A stretch of 64,000 nt of DNA from Anaerostipes rhamnosivorans (GTDB taxonomy: Bacteria; Bacillota; Clostridia; Lachnospirales; Lachnospiraceae). The DNA lies in assembly GCF_005280655.1 (NCBI RefSeq), contig NZ_CP040058.1:95001-159000 (forward strand), in the 5' to 3' direction. The notes beneath the pieces are model-generated. The model ran no database searches and was not told the DNA's origin. It saw nothing but the letters and a program-made list of their open reading frames with translations. Both the position numbers and the translations under genes were made by a program. Shown piece after piece: positions 1-10,570 of the stretch. Within the stretch, counting starts at the first letter, position 1. Each line of letters opens with the position of its first letter.

Positions 1-2813
<2,813 letters not shown>

Positions 2814-2955
2814 AAGAAGGTAAGGAAGATGTTTGATGAAAGGTTCTGTATGTAGTTTTGAAGGTATATTTTGTATCTCAACATAAAAAATGAAACATAA
2901 GAAATAAAAACTGTATTGGTTCTTACTTCTTAGTTTTTGTTTTTTGTAAAGATTT

Positions 2956-3029
2956 GGCCCGGTGGCTCAGCCGGTTAGAGCGCCGCCCTGTCACGGCGGA
3001 GGTCGTGGGTTCGATTCCCATCCGGGTCG
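2956..3029 (+). tRNA. tRNA-Asp (GTC)
   Basis: Cloverleaf with acceptor stem GGCCCGG pairing to CCGGGTC, anticodon loop CTGTCAC (anticodon GTC) and T-loop GGTTCGATTCC. The 3' CCA is not encoded. It is the first tRNA after the 23S gene, so it is probably cotranscribed with the rRNA operon. Confidence 0.96.
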
Positions 3030-3064
3030 CTTTTCCTTATTATTAAGGATTTATATATAAATTT

Positions 3065-3137
3065 GGGATCATAGCTCAGCTGGGAGAGCATCTGCCTTAC
3101 AAGCAGAGGGTCATAGGTTCGAGCCCTATTGGTCCCA
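3065..3137 (+). tRNA. tRNA-Val (TAC)
   Basis: Acceptor stem GGGATCA pairs with TGGTCCC. The anticodon loop CTTACAA gives TAC, and the T-arm is GGTTCGAGCC. CCA is not encoded. It lies 35 nt after tRNA-Asp in the same array. Confidence 0.96.
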
Positions 3138-3147
3138 TTTTTTATCA

Positions 3148-3220
3148 GCCGTTGTGGCTCAATTGGCAGAGCAGCTGATTTGTAATCAGCAGGTTACCGG
3201 TTCAAGTCCGGTCAACGGCT
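3148..3220 (+). tRNA. tRNA-Thr (TGT)
   Basis: Acceptor stem GCCGTTG pairs with CAACGGC, the anticodon is TGT within GATTTGTAATC, and the T-loop is GGTTCAAGTCC. It follows tRNA-Val by 10 nt, so it is part of the same transcript. Confidence 0.96.
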
Positions 3221-3251
3221 CTCATAGAAGCATATAAAATGCATTTTTATG

Positions 3252-3279
3252 TTTGAGTTTTATGCTGAAATGGTATAAT
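3252..3279 (+). promoter_or_regulatory. candidate internal promoter before tRNA-Tyr
   Basis: TTTGAG and TATAAT are separated by 16 nt in the 69-nt gap between tRNA-Thr and tRNA-Tyr. The -10 box is perfect and the -35 box is weak. It would let the Tyr-fMet pair be transcribed independently of the rRNA promoter. Confidence 0.45.
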
Positions 3280-3289
3280 ATATGAGTAT

Positions 3290-3371
3290 GGTGGGATTCC
3301 CGAGTGGCCAAAGGGGGCAGACTGTAAATCTGTTGGCAACGCCTTCGAAGGTTCGAATCCTTCTCCCACCA
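3290..3371 (+). tRNA. tRNA-Tyr (GTA)
   Basis: Class II tRNA of 82 nt with a long variable arm. Acceptor stem GGTGGGA pairs with TCCCACC. The anticodon GTA sits in ACTGTAAATCT, and the T-arm is GGTTCGAATCC. Confidence 0.96.
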
Positions 3372-3377
3372 TTTTAG

Positions 3378-3451
<74 letters not shown>

Positions 3452-3549
3452 CTTCCAGTTGCATTTAAGTGTGCACATATTAAAATAAATAAGGCTGGTC
3501 ATTTATGGTCAGAATTATTTATTTTTAATGTTTTATAGGCAGAAATGCC

Positions 3550-3578
3550 TTGAACAGAGAATTTCTTTATTCTAAGTA
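3550..3578 (+). promoter_or_regulatory. candidate promoter for tRNA-Phe
   Basis: TTGAAC, a 17-nt spacer and TAAGTA lie 27 nt upstream of tRNA-Phe. An AT-rich imperfect hairpin at about 3481-3530 precedes it and may end the upstream tRNA transcript. Confidence 0.45.
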
Positions 3579-3604
3579 CACGGACTGATTAAGTTAATAC
3601 ACCT

Positions 3605-3677
<73 letters not shown>

Positions 3678-3683
3678 TCTTAA

Positions 3684-3710
3684 AGTTCTGATATGATCAG
3701 GACTTTTTTT
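3684..3710 (+). terminator. intrinsic terminator of the tRNA array
   Basis: A 9-bp stem, AGTTCTGAT against ATCAGGACT with a 3-nt loop, is followed at once by a run of T. It ends the tRNA transcript 7 nt after tRNA-Phe. Confidence 0.85.
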
Positions 3711-3711
3711 T

Positions 3712-3780
3712 GTTCCATAGGAAAGTTCTCTCTATGGAACAAAAAAGCCCTCCGGGCATGATGCACACAAATGCGTGAGG
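3712..3780. repeat. dispersed fold-back repeat, copy 1
   Basis: GTTCCATAG at 3712-3720 is inverted as CTATGGAAC at 3732-3740 around a short loop containing GAAAGTTCT. A second block reads GGGCATGATGCACACAAATG followed by CGTGAGG. Both blocks recur elsewhere: at 15053-15102 (shortened), 38850-38923 (first block) and 40507-40542 (second block). No ORF is present, so it looks like a small non-coding intergenic element. Confidence 0.7.
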
Positions 3781-3846
3781 AAAAAGGTCTTGGAATCTCC
3801 TCTGTGTCTATGATAGAATAGGATAAAATGAGGCTAAATAAAACAT

Positions 3847-5226
3847 ATGAATTATCCTATTTATGATAAATTAAAACAACTGAATAAGGAAGACGTTTAT
3901 CCATTTCATATGCCAGGACATAAAAGGCAGAAGCAATCTATTATGGAAGGCGATGCCGTCTTTGCGCTGGATACTACAGAAATCACTGGTTTTGATGACC
4001 TGCATCATCCGGAAGGCATGATTAAAGAATCAATGGAGTATGTCCGACATATATATGGAAGTAAGGAAAGTTATTTCCTGATCAACAGCAGCACTGCGGG
4101 GATTTTGTCGGCTGTAACTGCGGCTTGCAGATACGGGGACAAGATTCTAATCAGCAGGAATTGCCATAAGTCTGTATATCATGCGATATCCCTGCTGGGC
4201 CTTCGTCCTGTCTACTTATATCCAGACATTAAACAGGATATTTGCACTGGTATTACATCATATCAGGTTAGGGAGATTCTCAACCGGGAAAATGGGATCA
4301 AAGCTGCGGTAATTGTATCTCCCACTTATGAAGGGATCGTTTCAGATATTAGAGGGATTGCCAAAGTGCTCCATGAACGTAACGTTCCGCTGATTGTAGA
4401 TGAGGCCCACGGGGCCCATTTCATATTCCACAGTAGATTTCCGGAAAGCGCGGTTTCACAGGGGGCGGATGCAGTAATCCAGAGCCTGCACAAGACTTTG
4501 CCTTCTTTGACACAGACCGGCCTTTTACACATTTGCGGCAGCCGCATAAGAAAAAGAGAAATAGAACAGGCTTTAACTACATTCCAGAGCAGCAGTCCAT
4601 CCTATATTTTAATGGCATCGATTGATTACTGCGTCAGGAAATGTGCTGGCAGCCCCCAGCTTTTTGAGGATTATATACAGAATTTGAAAGAGATTCGGAC
4701 AAGGCTGGACCAAATGAGGCATCTCAAGCTATTGAAAACAGATGATCCTGGAAAACTGGTGATCCAGACCGGAAATACAGATTTGACCGGAAAAAAGTTG
4801 TTTGATATTTTAAGGATGCAGTATAAAATGGAGTTGGAGATGTCCGAGATCCCGTACGCAATTGCAATGACCAGCATATGTGACTCAAGGGAGGCATTGG
4901 ACCGGCTGTGCAGTGCACTGATAGAAATAGACGGCAGCTTGAAGGATACTGAAGAAAATCATGAAACTTTTAATATAATAAATGAGTTGGTTTTGACTCC
5001 TTATGAGGCAAAAATCAGGGATAGAAAACGGATACGCTTAGAGCAGGCAGCCGGAGAGATCAGTGCGGAATATGTATTTTTGTATCCTCCGGGTATTCCT
5101 GTGATCGTACCGGGAGAGAGGATTTCAGGAGACGCCATAAAGAAAATACTGAAGTACCGGGAACAAAAAATGAATCTGATCGGCCTCGATGAGGAGCATA
5201 TTTATACAGTGGATGAAAGGGTTTGA
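3847..5226 (+). CDS. Orn/Lys/Arg decarboxylase-family PLP enzyme
   Basis: This 459-residue member of the fold-type I ornithine/lysine/arginine decarboxylase family is the short form found near tmk in Firmicutes (YaaO-like). The N-terminus carries HMPGHKR, typical of the family. A VDEAHGAHF segment holds the PLP-contacting Asp, and QSLHKTLPSLTQTG holds the PLP Schiff-base lysine. The expected reaction is decarboxylation of a basic amino acid to a polyamine precursor, but the exact substrate cannot be read. A likely promoter is TTGGAA, 18 nt, TAGAAT at 3790-3819. The stop is one base before tmk, so it leads the operon. The start follows a weak GAGG about 11 nt upstream. Confidence 0.9.
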   Translation: MNYPIYDKLKQLNKEDVYPFHMPGHKRQKQSIMEGDAVFALDTTEITGFDDLHHPEGMIKESMEYVRHIYGSKESYFLINSSTAGILSAVTAACRYGDKILISRNCHKSVYHAISLLGLRPVYLYPDIKQDICTGITSYQVREILNRENGIKAAVIVSPTYEGIVSDIRGIAKVLHERNVPLIVDEAHGAHFIFHSRFPESAVSQGADAVIQSLHKTLPSLTQTGLLHICGSRIRKREIEQALTTFQSSSPSYILMASIDYCVRKCAGSPQLFEDYIQNLKEIRTRLDQMRHLKLLKTDDPGKLVIQTGNTDLTGKKLFDILRMQYKMELEMSEIPYAIAMTSICDSREALDRLCSALIEIDGSLKDTEENHETFNIINELVLTPYEAKIRDRKRIRLEQAAGEISAEYVFLYPPGIPVIVPGERISGDAIKKILKYREQKMNLIGLDEEHIYTVDERV

Positions 5227-5227
5227 C

Positions 5228-5875
5228 ATGGGAATATTTATAACAATGGAAGGACCGGACGGTGCCGGGAAGTCTACACAGATTGATTTACTAAGAGGCT
5301 ACTTATTGGAGAGAGGGTATGATATAATAGTATGCAGGGAACCAGGCGGTACAGTTATCAGCGAAGCGATCCGGGAAGTCATTCTTAATAAGGATTACAA
5401 AAACATGGGGCATATGACGGAGCTTCTTTTATATGCGGCGGCCAGGGCCCAGTTGGTGGAAGAAGTGATACAGCCTGCTCTGGAGGAGGGAAAAGTGGTC
5501 ATCTGTGACCGGTTTATTGAGTCCTCGGCAGTATATCAGGGAATCGCAAGAGGGATGGGAATTGATCTGGTATATGAGATCAACCAGTTTGCAGTGGGCA
5601 GCACCATGCCCGATATCACTATTCTTTTGGATATTGATGCTGAGACTGGCATCGGAAGAAAGAAAAAGCAGGCAGAACTGGACCGGATGGAATCAGAGAA
5701 GCTGGAATTCCATAAGAAGGTTGTAGAGGGTTACCGGCTTTTGGCCGAGAGAGATAAGAATAGAATGGTTAAGATTGACGGAAGGAATTCCATAGAGGAG
5801 ATTCACCGTCAGATAAAGGGAGCAGTTAATAATACCTTATTAAGGGATGGAAGAGGATGCGATGAAGAGTTTTGA
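5228..5875 (+). CDS. tmk: thymidylate kinase
   Basis: Phosphorylates dTMP to dTDP with ATP in DNA precursor synthesis. The P-loop GPDGAGKST is at the N-terminus and the nucleotide-binding VICDRFIESS motif is mid-protein. Length is 215 residues, as expected. ATG 5228 is chosen over a start 39 nt upstream because AAAGGG lies at suitable spacing and the protein then begins MGIFITMEGPDG, the usual family start. It lies one base after the decarboxylase stop and overlaps holB by 14 nt, which indicates translational coupling. Confidence 0.95.
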   Translation: MGIFITMEGPDGAGKSTQIDLLRGYLLERGYDIIVCREPGGTVISEAIREVILNKDYKNMGHMTELLLYAAARAQLVEEVIQPALEEGKVVICDRFIESSAVYQGIARGMGIDLVYEINQFAVGSTMPDITILLDIDAETGIGRKKKQAELDRMESEKLEFHKKVVEGYRLLAERDKNRMVKIDGRNSIEEIHRQIKGAVNNTLLRDGRGCDEEF

Positions 5876-6854
5876 TAACGTGGTTGGGCATAAGAAGATT
5901 ATTCAACATTTTGAAGAGGCTGTTCAGACCGGGCAGATTTCACATGCATATCTGTTGAATGGTGAAGACGGTTCAGGAAAGATGACTTTGGCGAAGGCCT
6001 TTGCCAAAACGTTACTGTGTGAATCCCATGACGGCTGTGGTGAGTGCACGGCCTGCCGCCAGGTGGATACAGGGAATCACCCGGACCTGATTTACATTAC
6101 ACATGAAAAGTATGAGATCCGCGTGGATGAGATCCGAAAGGGAATTAATGAGACGATCGGCATTAAACCGTACAGCAGTGACTATAAGATCTATGTTGTG
6201 GATGATGCGGACCGTATGAATGTTGGAGCCCAGAATGCTCTGCTAAAAACGTTGGAGGAACCGCCGGAGTATGCAGTGATCCTGCTTTTGACAAACAACA
6301 AGGACCGCCTTTTGGAGACGATTCTGTCACGGTGTGTATGCATGTCACTGGGAACGGTTCCTGAGGATCAGATCCGTGAGTATTTGCAAAAGAATACAGA
6401 TGCAGATGAGGACATGGTTGATTTCGCAGTGTCGTTTTCATTGGGGAATTTGGGGAAAGCTATCCATGTAGCCACAACAAAAGAGTTTCACGATATGCTC
6501 AATGAGGCACTGGGGATGCTTGGTTATATCCATCATGTTGAGCTTCATGAGATGATTTCTTATCTGAAGACATTGACTAAATACAAAGAACAGATTTATG
6601 ATTTTCTTGACATTATGACAGACTGGTACAGGGATATGCTGATTCTGAAAACTACAGGGTCTGTCAATCACCTGATTTTTAAGGACAAGTACCGCCAGCT
6701 GAAGGAACAGGAGATTTATATTACATTTGAAGGCCTGACCCATATCATGGATGAGATACAAAAGGCCAGAGTACGCCTGAACGCGAACGTGAATTTTGAA
6801 GTGACCATGGAGATGTTGCTTCTTACGATGAAGGAGAATGGAAAAGTATGGTAG
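5862..6854 (+). CDS. holB: DNA polymerase III subunit delta'
   Basis: This is the clamp-loader subunit (330 residues) that opens the sliding clamp with delta and tau/gamma. The AAA+ N-terminal half has a GEDGSGKMTLAKAF P-loop-like segment, a zinc-binding cysteine cluster (CGECTACRQ) and the LLKTLEEPP motif. ATG 5862 is preferred over ATG 5847 because AAGAGG lies 5 nt before it and the product begins MKSFDNVVGHKK as in homologues. It overlaps tmk and ricT by a few bases, so the genes form one operon. Confidence 0.93.
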   Translation: MKSFDNVVGHKKIIQHFEEAVQTGQISHAYLLNGEDGSGKMTLAKAFAKTLLCESHDGCGECTACRQVDTGNHPDLIYITHEKYEIRVDEIRKGINETIGIKPYSSDYKIYVVDDADRMNVGAQNALLKTLEEPPEYAVILLLTNNKDRLLETILSRCVCMSLGTVPEDQIREYLQKNTDADEDMVDFAVSFSLGNLGKAIHVATTKEFHDMLNEALGMLGYIHHVELHEMISYLKTLTKYKEQIYDFLDIMTDWYRDMLILKTTGSVNHLIFKDKYRQLKEQEIYITFEGLTHIMDEIQKARVRLNANVNFEVTMEMLLLTMKENGKVW

Positions 6855-7714
6855 AAGTAGTTGGGGTGCGTTTCCGGACTGCCGGGAAAGTATATTTTTT
6901 TGACCCAAAGAAATTCGATATAAAACAGGGTGACCATGTTATTGTGGAGACTGCCCGCGGTGTGGAATACGGCAGGGTTGTCATTGCAAGAAAGAAGGTA
7001 GAAAAGGATTCTATCTCCGACGAATTAAAGCCAGTGCTGAGAATTGCCACAAAGGAAGATAGGGAAGCTGCCCTTGAGAATATGAAAAAGGAAAAAGAAG
7101 CGTTTTCAATCTGTACCCAGAAGATCCGTGAACATAAACTTGAGATGAAACTGGTAGCTACAGAGTATACGTTTGATAACAATAAGGTGTTGTTTTATTT
7201 TACGGCAGATGGAAGAGTTGACTTTAGGGAATTGGTAAAAGACCTTGCATCTATCTTTAGAACAAGGATTGAGCTTCGCCAGATTGGTGTGAGAGATGAA
7301 GCCAAGATGCTGGGAGGGATCGGAATCTGCGGTAGAGCACTGTGTTGCAGTTCTTATCTGTCAGAGTTTATTCCGGTTTCTATTAAGATGGCTAAAGAAC
7401 AGAGCCTATCTCTGAATCCAACAAAGATTTCAGGGGTCTGCGGGCGTCTGATGTGCTGTCTGAAAAACGAGCAGGAGACTTACGAATATTTGAACAAAAA
7501 GCTTCCGAACATCGGGGATGTGGTGAAAACTGCGGACGGCCGTACCGGTGAAGTACAGAGAGTCAATATCTTAAGGCAGAACGTGAAGCTGATCGTAGTA
7601 GATGACAATGGGGATAAAGAGATCGTTGAGTATAAGCTGGATGACCTGAACTATCACCCAAAAGGCGGAAGAAAAAGACGGGGAAAGGGCAATCAGAAGA
7701 ATTATGAAAATTGA
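6848..7714 (+). CDS. ricT: RicT (YaaT), PSP1-domain Fe-S protein
   Basis: A 288-residue PSP1 C-terminal domain protein. In Bacillus, RicT works with RicA and RicF in the Y-complex that stimulates mRNA processing by RNase Y and supports sporulation and competence. The cysteine motifs GICGRALCC and GVCGRLMCC, which bind an iron-sulfur cluster in the family, are intact. It overlaps holB by 7 nt and trmN6 by 11 nt. The neighbourhood holB-ricT-yabB-rsmI matches Bacillus and Clostridia. Confidence 0.93.
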   Translation: MVEVVGVRFRTAGKVYFFDPKKFDIKQGDHVIVETARGVEYGRVVIARKKVEKDSISDELKPVLRIATKEDREAALENMKKEKEAFSICTQKIREHKLEMKLVATEYTFDNNKVLFYFTADGRVDFRELVKDLASIFRTRIELRQIGVRDEAKMLGGIGICGRALCCSSYLSEFIPVSIKMAKEQSLSLNPTKISGVCGRLMCCLKNEQETYEYLNKKLPNIGDVVKTADGRTGEVQRVNILRQNVKLIVVDDNGDKEIVEYKLDDLNYHPKGGRKRRGKGNQKNYEN

Positions 7715-8456
7715 GCTTCAAGATGGGGAACGTCTGGACGATCTGGGCATCAAGGGTTATCAGATCATTCAAAAAAGAGATGGATTCTGTTTTGGAATGG
7801 ACGCGGTTCTTTTGTCCTCCTTTGTCAAAGTAAAAAGGGGAGGGAAGGTACTGGATCTGGGTACTGGAACCGGTATTCTTCCTATTCTTCTGGAGGCTAA
7901 GACACCGGGCAGACATTTCACAGGGCTGGAGATCCAGAGTGAGATGGCCAGGATGGCAGAGAGAAGTGCTGCAGCAAACGGCCTGGAAGAAAAGATTGAG
8001 ATCGTAGAAGGCGACATTACCAAGGCTTCTACGATTTTTTCACATGACAGTTTTGATGTGGTCACATCCAATCCGCCTTACATGGTTGACGATCATGGAC
8101 TCAAGAATCCTAATGGGGCAAAAGCCATAGCCAGACACGAGATCCTGTGCAAGTTTGAGGATGTGTCAAAGGCTGCCAGGGTCCTTTTAAAGCACAGCGG
8201 AAGTTTGTTTTTAGTTCACCGGAGCTACCGGCTGGCAGAGATACTTCACTGCCTGAGAGAAGACGGCTTGGAACCAAAGAGGATCCGTTTTGTCTATCCC
8301 TATAGGGATAAGGAGTCTAATATTTTTCTTCTGGAGGCAGTGAAAGGCGGAAGATCCAGAATGAAGGTGGAACCGCCTTTGATCATCTATGAAAAACAGG
8401 GCCAGTATACAAAAGAAATTTACGAGATCTATGGATGGAAGCCAGGGGAGGTTTAA
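7704..8456 (+). CDS. TrmN6/YabB-type tRNA(Val) adenine-N6 methyltransferase
   Basis: A 250-residue class I SAM methyltransferase. Motif I is VLDLGTGTGILPILL, and SNPPYM is the NPPY motif of N6-adenine or exocyclic amine methylases. Homologues modify A37 of tRNA-Val in proteobacteria, and the Bacillus orthologue at this locus is YabB. The target here is inferred from family membership. The stop is directly followed by the rsmI ATG. Confidence 0.88.
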   Translation: MKIELQDGERLDDLGIKGYQIIQKRDGFCFGMDAVLLSSFVKVKRGGKVLDLGTGTGILPILLEAKTPGRHFTGLEIQSEMARMAERSAAANGLEEKIEIVEGDITKASTIFSHDSFDVVTSNPPYMVDDHGLKNPNGAKAIARHEILCKFEDVSKAARVLLKHSGSLFLVHRSYRLAEILHCLREDGLEPKRIRFVYPYRDKESNIFLLEAVKGGRSRMKVEPPLIIYEKQGQYTKEIYEIYGWKPGEV

Positions 8457-9308
8457 ATGGCAGGAACATTATATCTATGTGCGACACCGATCGGTAACCT
8501 GGAAGATATAACATTCCGGGTATTGGAAACTTTAAAAAACGCAGACCTGATTGCCGCAGAAGATACCAGACACAGTATCAAGCTTTTGAATCATTTTGAG
8601 ATTAAGACTAAAATGACCAGCTATCACGAATATAACCGGGTGGAGAAGGCACGTTACCTTGTGAAACTTTTAAGTGAGGGAAAAGACATCGCGTTGATCA
8701 CGGATGCAGGGACTCCGGGGATTTCTGATCCGGGGGAGGAATTGGTGAAGCAGTGTCATGAAAATGGGATTCCAGTGACAGCCCTTCCCGGGGCATGCGC
8801 TCTGATCAATGCCCTGATCATTTCAGGACAGCCTACCAGACGGTTTTGCTTTGAGGCATTCCTGCCTGCAGATAAAAAGGAACGGGCTATGGTTTTAAGC
8901 CAGCTGAAGGATGAAACAAGAACCATAATCCTGTATGAGGCTCCCCACCGTATGATGAAAACTCTGGAGGAGCTGTATGACGCATTGGGCAACAGAAAGA
9001 TGACAGTCTGTCGGGAACTGACAAAGAAGCATGAGACAGCGTTTGTTTCAAATATAGAAGAAGTGATTGCGTATTATAGTGAGCATCCGGTAAAGGGAGA
9101 ATGTGTTCTGGTGATCCAGGGGAGGACCTTTCAGGAGATTGTGAAAGAAAGTCAGGAACAGTATCAGGAATTGGACTTGATGGAACACATGGAAACCTAT
9201 ATGAAAAGAGGCTACACGCAGAAAGAGGCTATGAAGCTGGTAGCCAAGGACCGGGGAGTTGGAAAGAGGGACGTGTACCAAGAATTGCTGAAATATAAAG
9301 AGCAGTAA
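8457..9308 (+). CDS. rsmI: 16S rRNA cytidine-1402 2'-O-methyltransferase
   Basis: A 283-residue tetrapyrrole-methylase-fold enzyme that 2'-O-methylates C1402 of 16S rRNA in the P-site region. N-terminal LYLCATPIGNLEDITFR and the GTPGISDPGEELV loop are diagnostic of RsmI. It starts immediately after the trmN6 stop, preceded by GGGGAGG inside the upstream gene. It is the last gene of the operon and converges on abrB. Confidence 0.95.
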   Translation: MAGTLYLCATPIGNLEDITFRVLETLKNADLIAAEDTRHSIKLLNHFEIKTKMTSYHEYNRVEKARYLVKLLSEGKDIALITDAGTPGISDPGEELVKQCHENGIPVTALPGACALINALIISGQPTRRFCFEAFLPADKKERAMVLSQLKDETRTIILYEAPHRMMKTLEELYDALGNRKMTVCRELTKKHETAFVSNIEEVIAYYSEHPVKGECVLVIQGRTFQEIVKESQEQYQELDLMEHMETYMKRGYTQKEAMKLVAKDRGVGKRDVYQELLKYKEQ

Positions 9309-9311
9309 TTT

Positions 9312-9342
9312 AAAAAGAGACATATGAACGTTCATATGTCTC
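9312..9342 (-). terminator. terminator between rsmI and abrB
   Basis: A perfect palindrome (GAGACATATGAAC against GTTCATATGTCTC) is followed by five T on the minus strand, so it fits an intrinsic terminator for abrB. The plus side lacks a T-run, so it would act poorly on rsmI. Confidence 0.75.
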
Positions 9343-9361
9343 CTAAATATCATCTTTCATT

Positions 9362-9625
9362 TTATTCTGCAACATTTAAACCAGCAAGCTTGGCTAATTC
9401 AATGATAGAACTTTTTGAAACTTTTTTGCCTTTGTACTCAACGAGATCATCCATTTCGCCAGTAAAGATGTCCGCTGGATTGTACTTTTTCAATATGATG
9501 GTATCTTCGTCAACGAAGATCTCAAGGGGATCCCTCTCATTCACATCCAGATTACGTCTTAACTCAATTGGTAAAGTAATACGTCCTAGCTCATCAAGCT
9601 TTCTTACAATACCTGTACTCTTCAT
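9362..9625 (-). CDS. abrB: AbrB/SpoVT-family transition-state regulator
   Basis: An 87-residue DNA-binding protein. The N-terminal swapped-hairpin AbrB domain is evident in STGIVRKLDELGRITLP and IELRRNLDVNERDPLEIF. AbrB represses post-exponential genes in Bacillus. It sits between rsmI and metG in many Firmicutes, as it once did here (metG lies further on at 24,461). Promoter TTGACA, 17 nt, TATTGT is on the minus strand at 9667-9695, and its -35 box overlaps that proposed for spmA. Confidence 0.93.
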   Translation of the reverse strand: MKSTGIVRKLDELGRITLPIELRRNLDVNERDPLEIFVDEDTIILKKYNPADIFTGEMDDLVEYKGKKVSKSSIIELAKLAGLNVAE

Positions 9626-9666
9626 ATTCGCTTCCCTCCTTGCAAATTAGTAAACTACTATACCTA

Positions 9667-9718
9667 ACAATATCATACCTCAGAAAGCTTGTCAAATCCG
9701 GGCTTTGAAGCATATTAC
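9667..9718. promoter_or_regulatory. overlapping divergent promoters abrB / spmA
   Basis: On the minus strand, TTGACA (complement of 9690-9695) with a 17-nt spacer and TATTGT drives abrB. On the plus strand, TTGTCA (9689-9694), 18 nt and TATTAC (9713-9718) would drive spmA. The two -35 boxes occupy the same bases, so the promoters should exclude each other. spmA may instead use a sporulation sigma factor, as it does in Bacillus. Confidence 0.5.
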
Positions 9719-9766
9719 CTTAACACAGGGAATAGGATAAAGTATGAAAGAAAAAGGAGTTTTCCT

Positions 9767-10348
9767 TTGATCAATTATATATGGAGTGTCTTAATTTTAG
9801 CAGGTATCTTAATAGGAAGTATTAACGGCAATCTGAATGCAGTTTCAGACACGATTCTGGATTCCTCCAAGGAGGCTGTACAACTCTGTATTCTTATGTT
9901 CGGTGTTGTAGGGGTATGGTCCGGCATTATGAATGTTGCGGTTTCTCTCGGGCTGGTGAAAAAGCTTGAGAGGCTGATCGCGCCGTTTTTAAGGCTGCTG
10001 TTTCCGAGATTAAGGGATAAGGAAGCGAAAGAATACATCAGCACGAATATCGTGGCCAATCTTCTGGGACTGGGCTGGGCAGCCACGCCTTCAGGAATCA
10101 AAGCGATGAAGGCTCTGGATAGAATCAACCCTCATAAGGGAACTGCAACCAGAGAAATGTGCATGTTTTTAATTTTGAATATCTCCTCCCTGCAGCTGAT
10201 CCCTGTCAACATCATTGTATTCCGAAGTCAGTACGGCAGCGTAAATCCAACTGCGATTGTTGCCCCCGCTATAATCGCGACCTTCTGTTCAACCATTGTG
10301 GGAATCTTTTTTGCAAAGATCATGGAGAAATTTCAAAAAAGCACTTGA
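9767..10348 (+). CDS. spmA: spore maturation protein A
   Basis: A nucleoside-recognition (Gate) domain membrane protein needed for spore core dehydration in Bacillus, usually encoded directly before spmB. Several hydrophobic segments are visible, with TNIVANLLGLGWAATPSGIK in the middle. The start chosen is TTG 9767, which has AAAAAGGAG 7 nt upstream and gives the typical N-terminus INYIWSVLILAGILIGSING and 193 residues. An in-frame ATG 78 nt earlier lacks such a site. The partner spmB is 9.5 kb downstream, beyond two adhesin genes. Confidence 0.9.
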   Translation: MINYIWSVLILAGILIGSINGNLNAVSDTILDSSKEAVQLCILMFGVVGVWSGIMNVAVSLGLVKKLERLIAPFLRLLFPRLRDKEAKEYISTNIVANLLGLGWAATPSGIKAMKALDRINPHKGTATREMCMFLILNISSLQLIPVNIIVFRSQYGSVNPTAIVAPAIIATFCSTIVGIFFAKIMEKFQKST

Positions 10349-10373
10349 TTTATAGCGTCAATTTGTATATGAT
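10345..10373 (+). promoter_or_regulatory. promoter of adhesin 1 leader
   Basis: TTGATT, a 17-nt spacer and TATGAT, with the start expected near 10380, about 20 nt before the c-di-GMP aptamer. The -35 box overlaps the last codons of spmA. Confidence 0.7.
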
Positions 10374-10397
10374 GAGAATAGGGTAAAGGGAGTAACC

Positions 10398-10490
10398 AAA
10401 TAAATAGGCAAAGCTGCCGAAAGGCAGTGACGCAAAGCTATAGGGGCTATATTGTATAGGGAGTACAGTCGTGCCAGCCAGCTGCCTCAT
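10398..10490 (+). promoter_or_regulatory. cyclic di-GMP-I riboswitch (GEMM), copy 1
   Basis: This has the GEMM/c-di-GMP-I aptamer pattern. AGGCAAAG opens the closing stem, a GCTGCC-GAAA-GGCAGT hairpin carries the tetraloop, and the conserved GACGCAAAG is followed by AGGG and a second hairpin. GCCAGCCAGCTGCCT closes the aptamer. It lies in the 5' leader of a surface adhesin and is followed 20 nt later by an intrinsic terminator, so control is probably by transcription termination. The sign of the response cannot be read from sequence. The AT-rich link ATAAATTATTATTTAT could pair either with itself or with AAATAAATA upstream of the aptamer. Confidence 0.92.
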
Positions 10491-10508
10491 AAATTATTAT
10501 TTATGTGT

Positions 10509-10542
10509 AGATTGAGAATCCATAGGATTTTCGGTCTTTTTT
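10509..10542 (+). terminator. riboswitch expression-platform terminator 1
   Basis: A 13-bp stem (AGATTGAGAATCC against GGATTTTCGGTCT, with G:U pairs) and a 3-nt loop are followed by a T-run. It is located between the aptamer and the adhesin start codon. Confidence 0.85.
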
Positions 10543-10570
10543 ATTTCATATAATTAATGGGGGTATAAAA

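Noticed and set aside
2814..2955. Possible 5S rRNA in the spacer after 23S
   Set aside because: No 5S-like conserved segments or closing stem can be seen in the 142 nt.
9689..9766. Earlier ATG start for spmA
   Set aside because: It lies in the promoter region and has no ribosome site. TTG 9767 has AAAAAGGAG at ideal distance and the family N-terminus.
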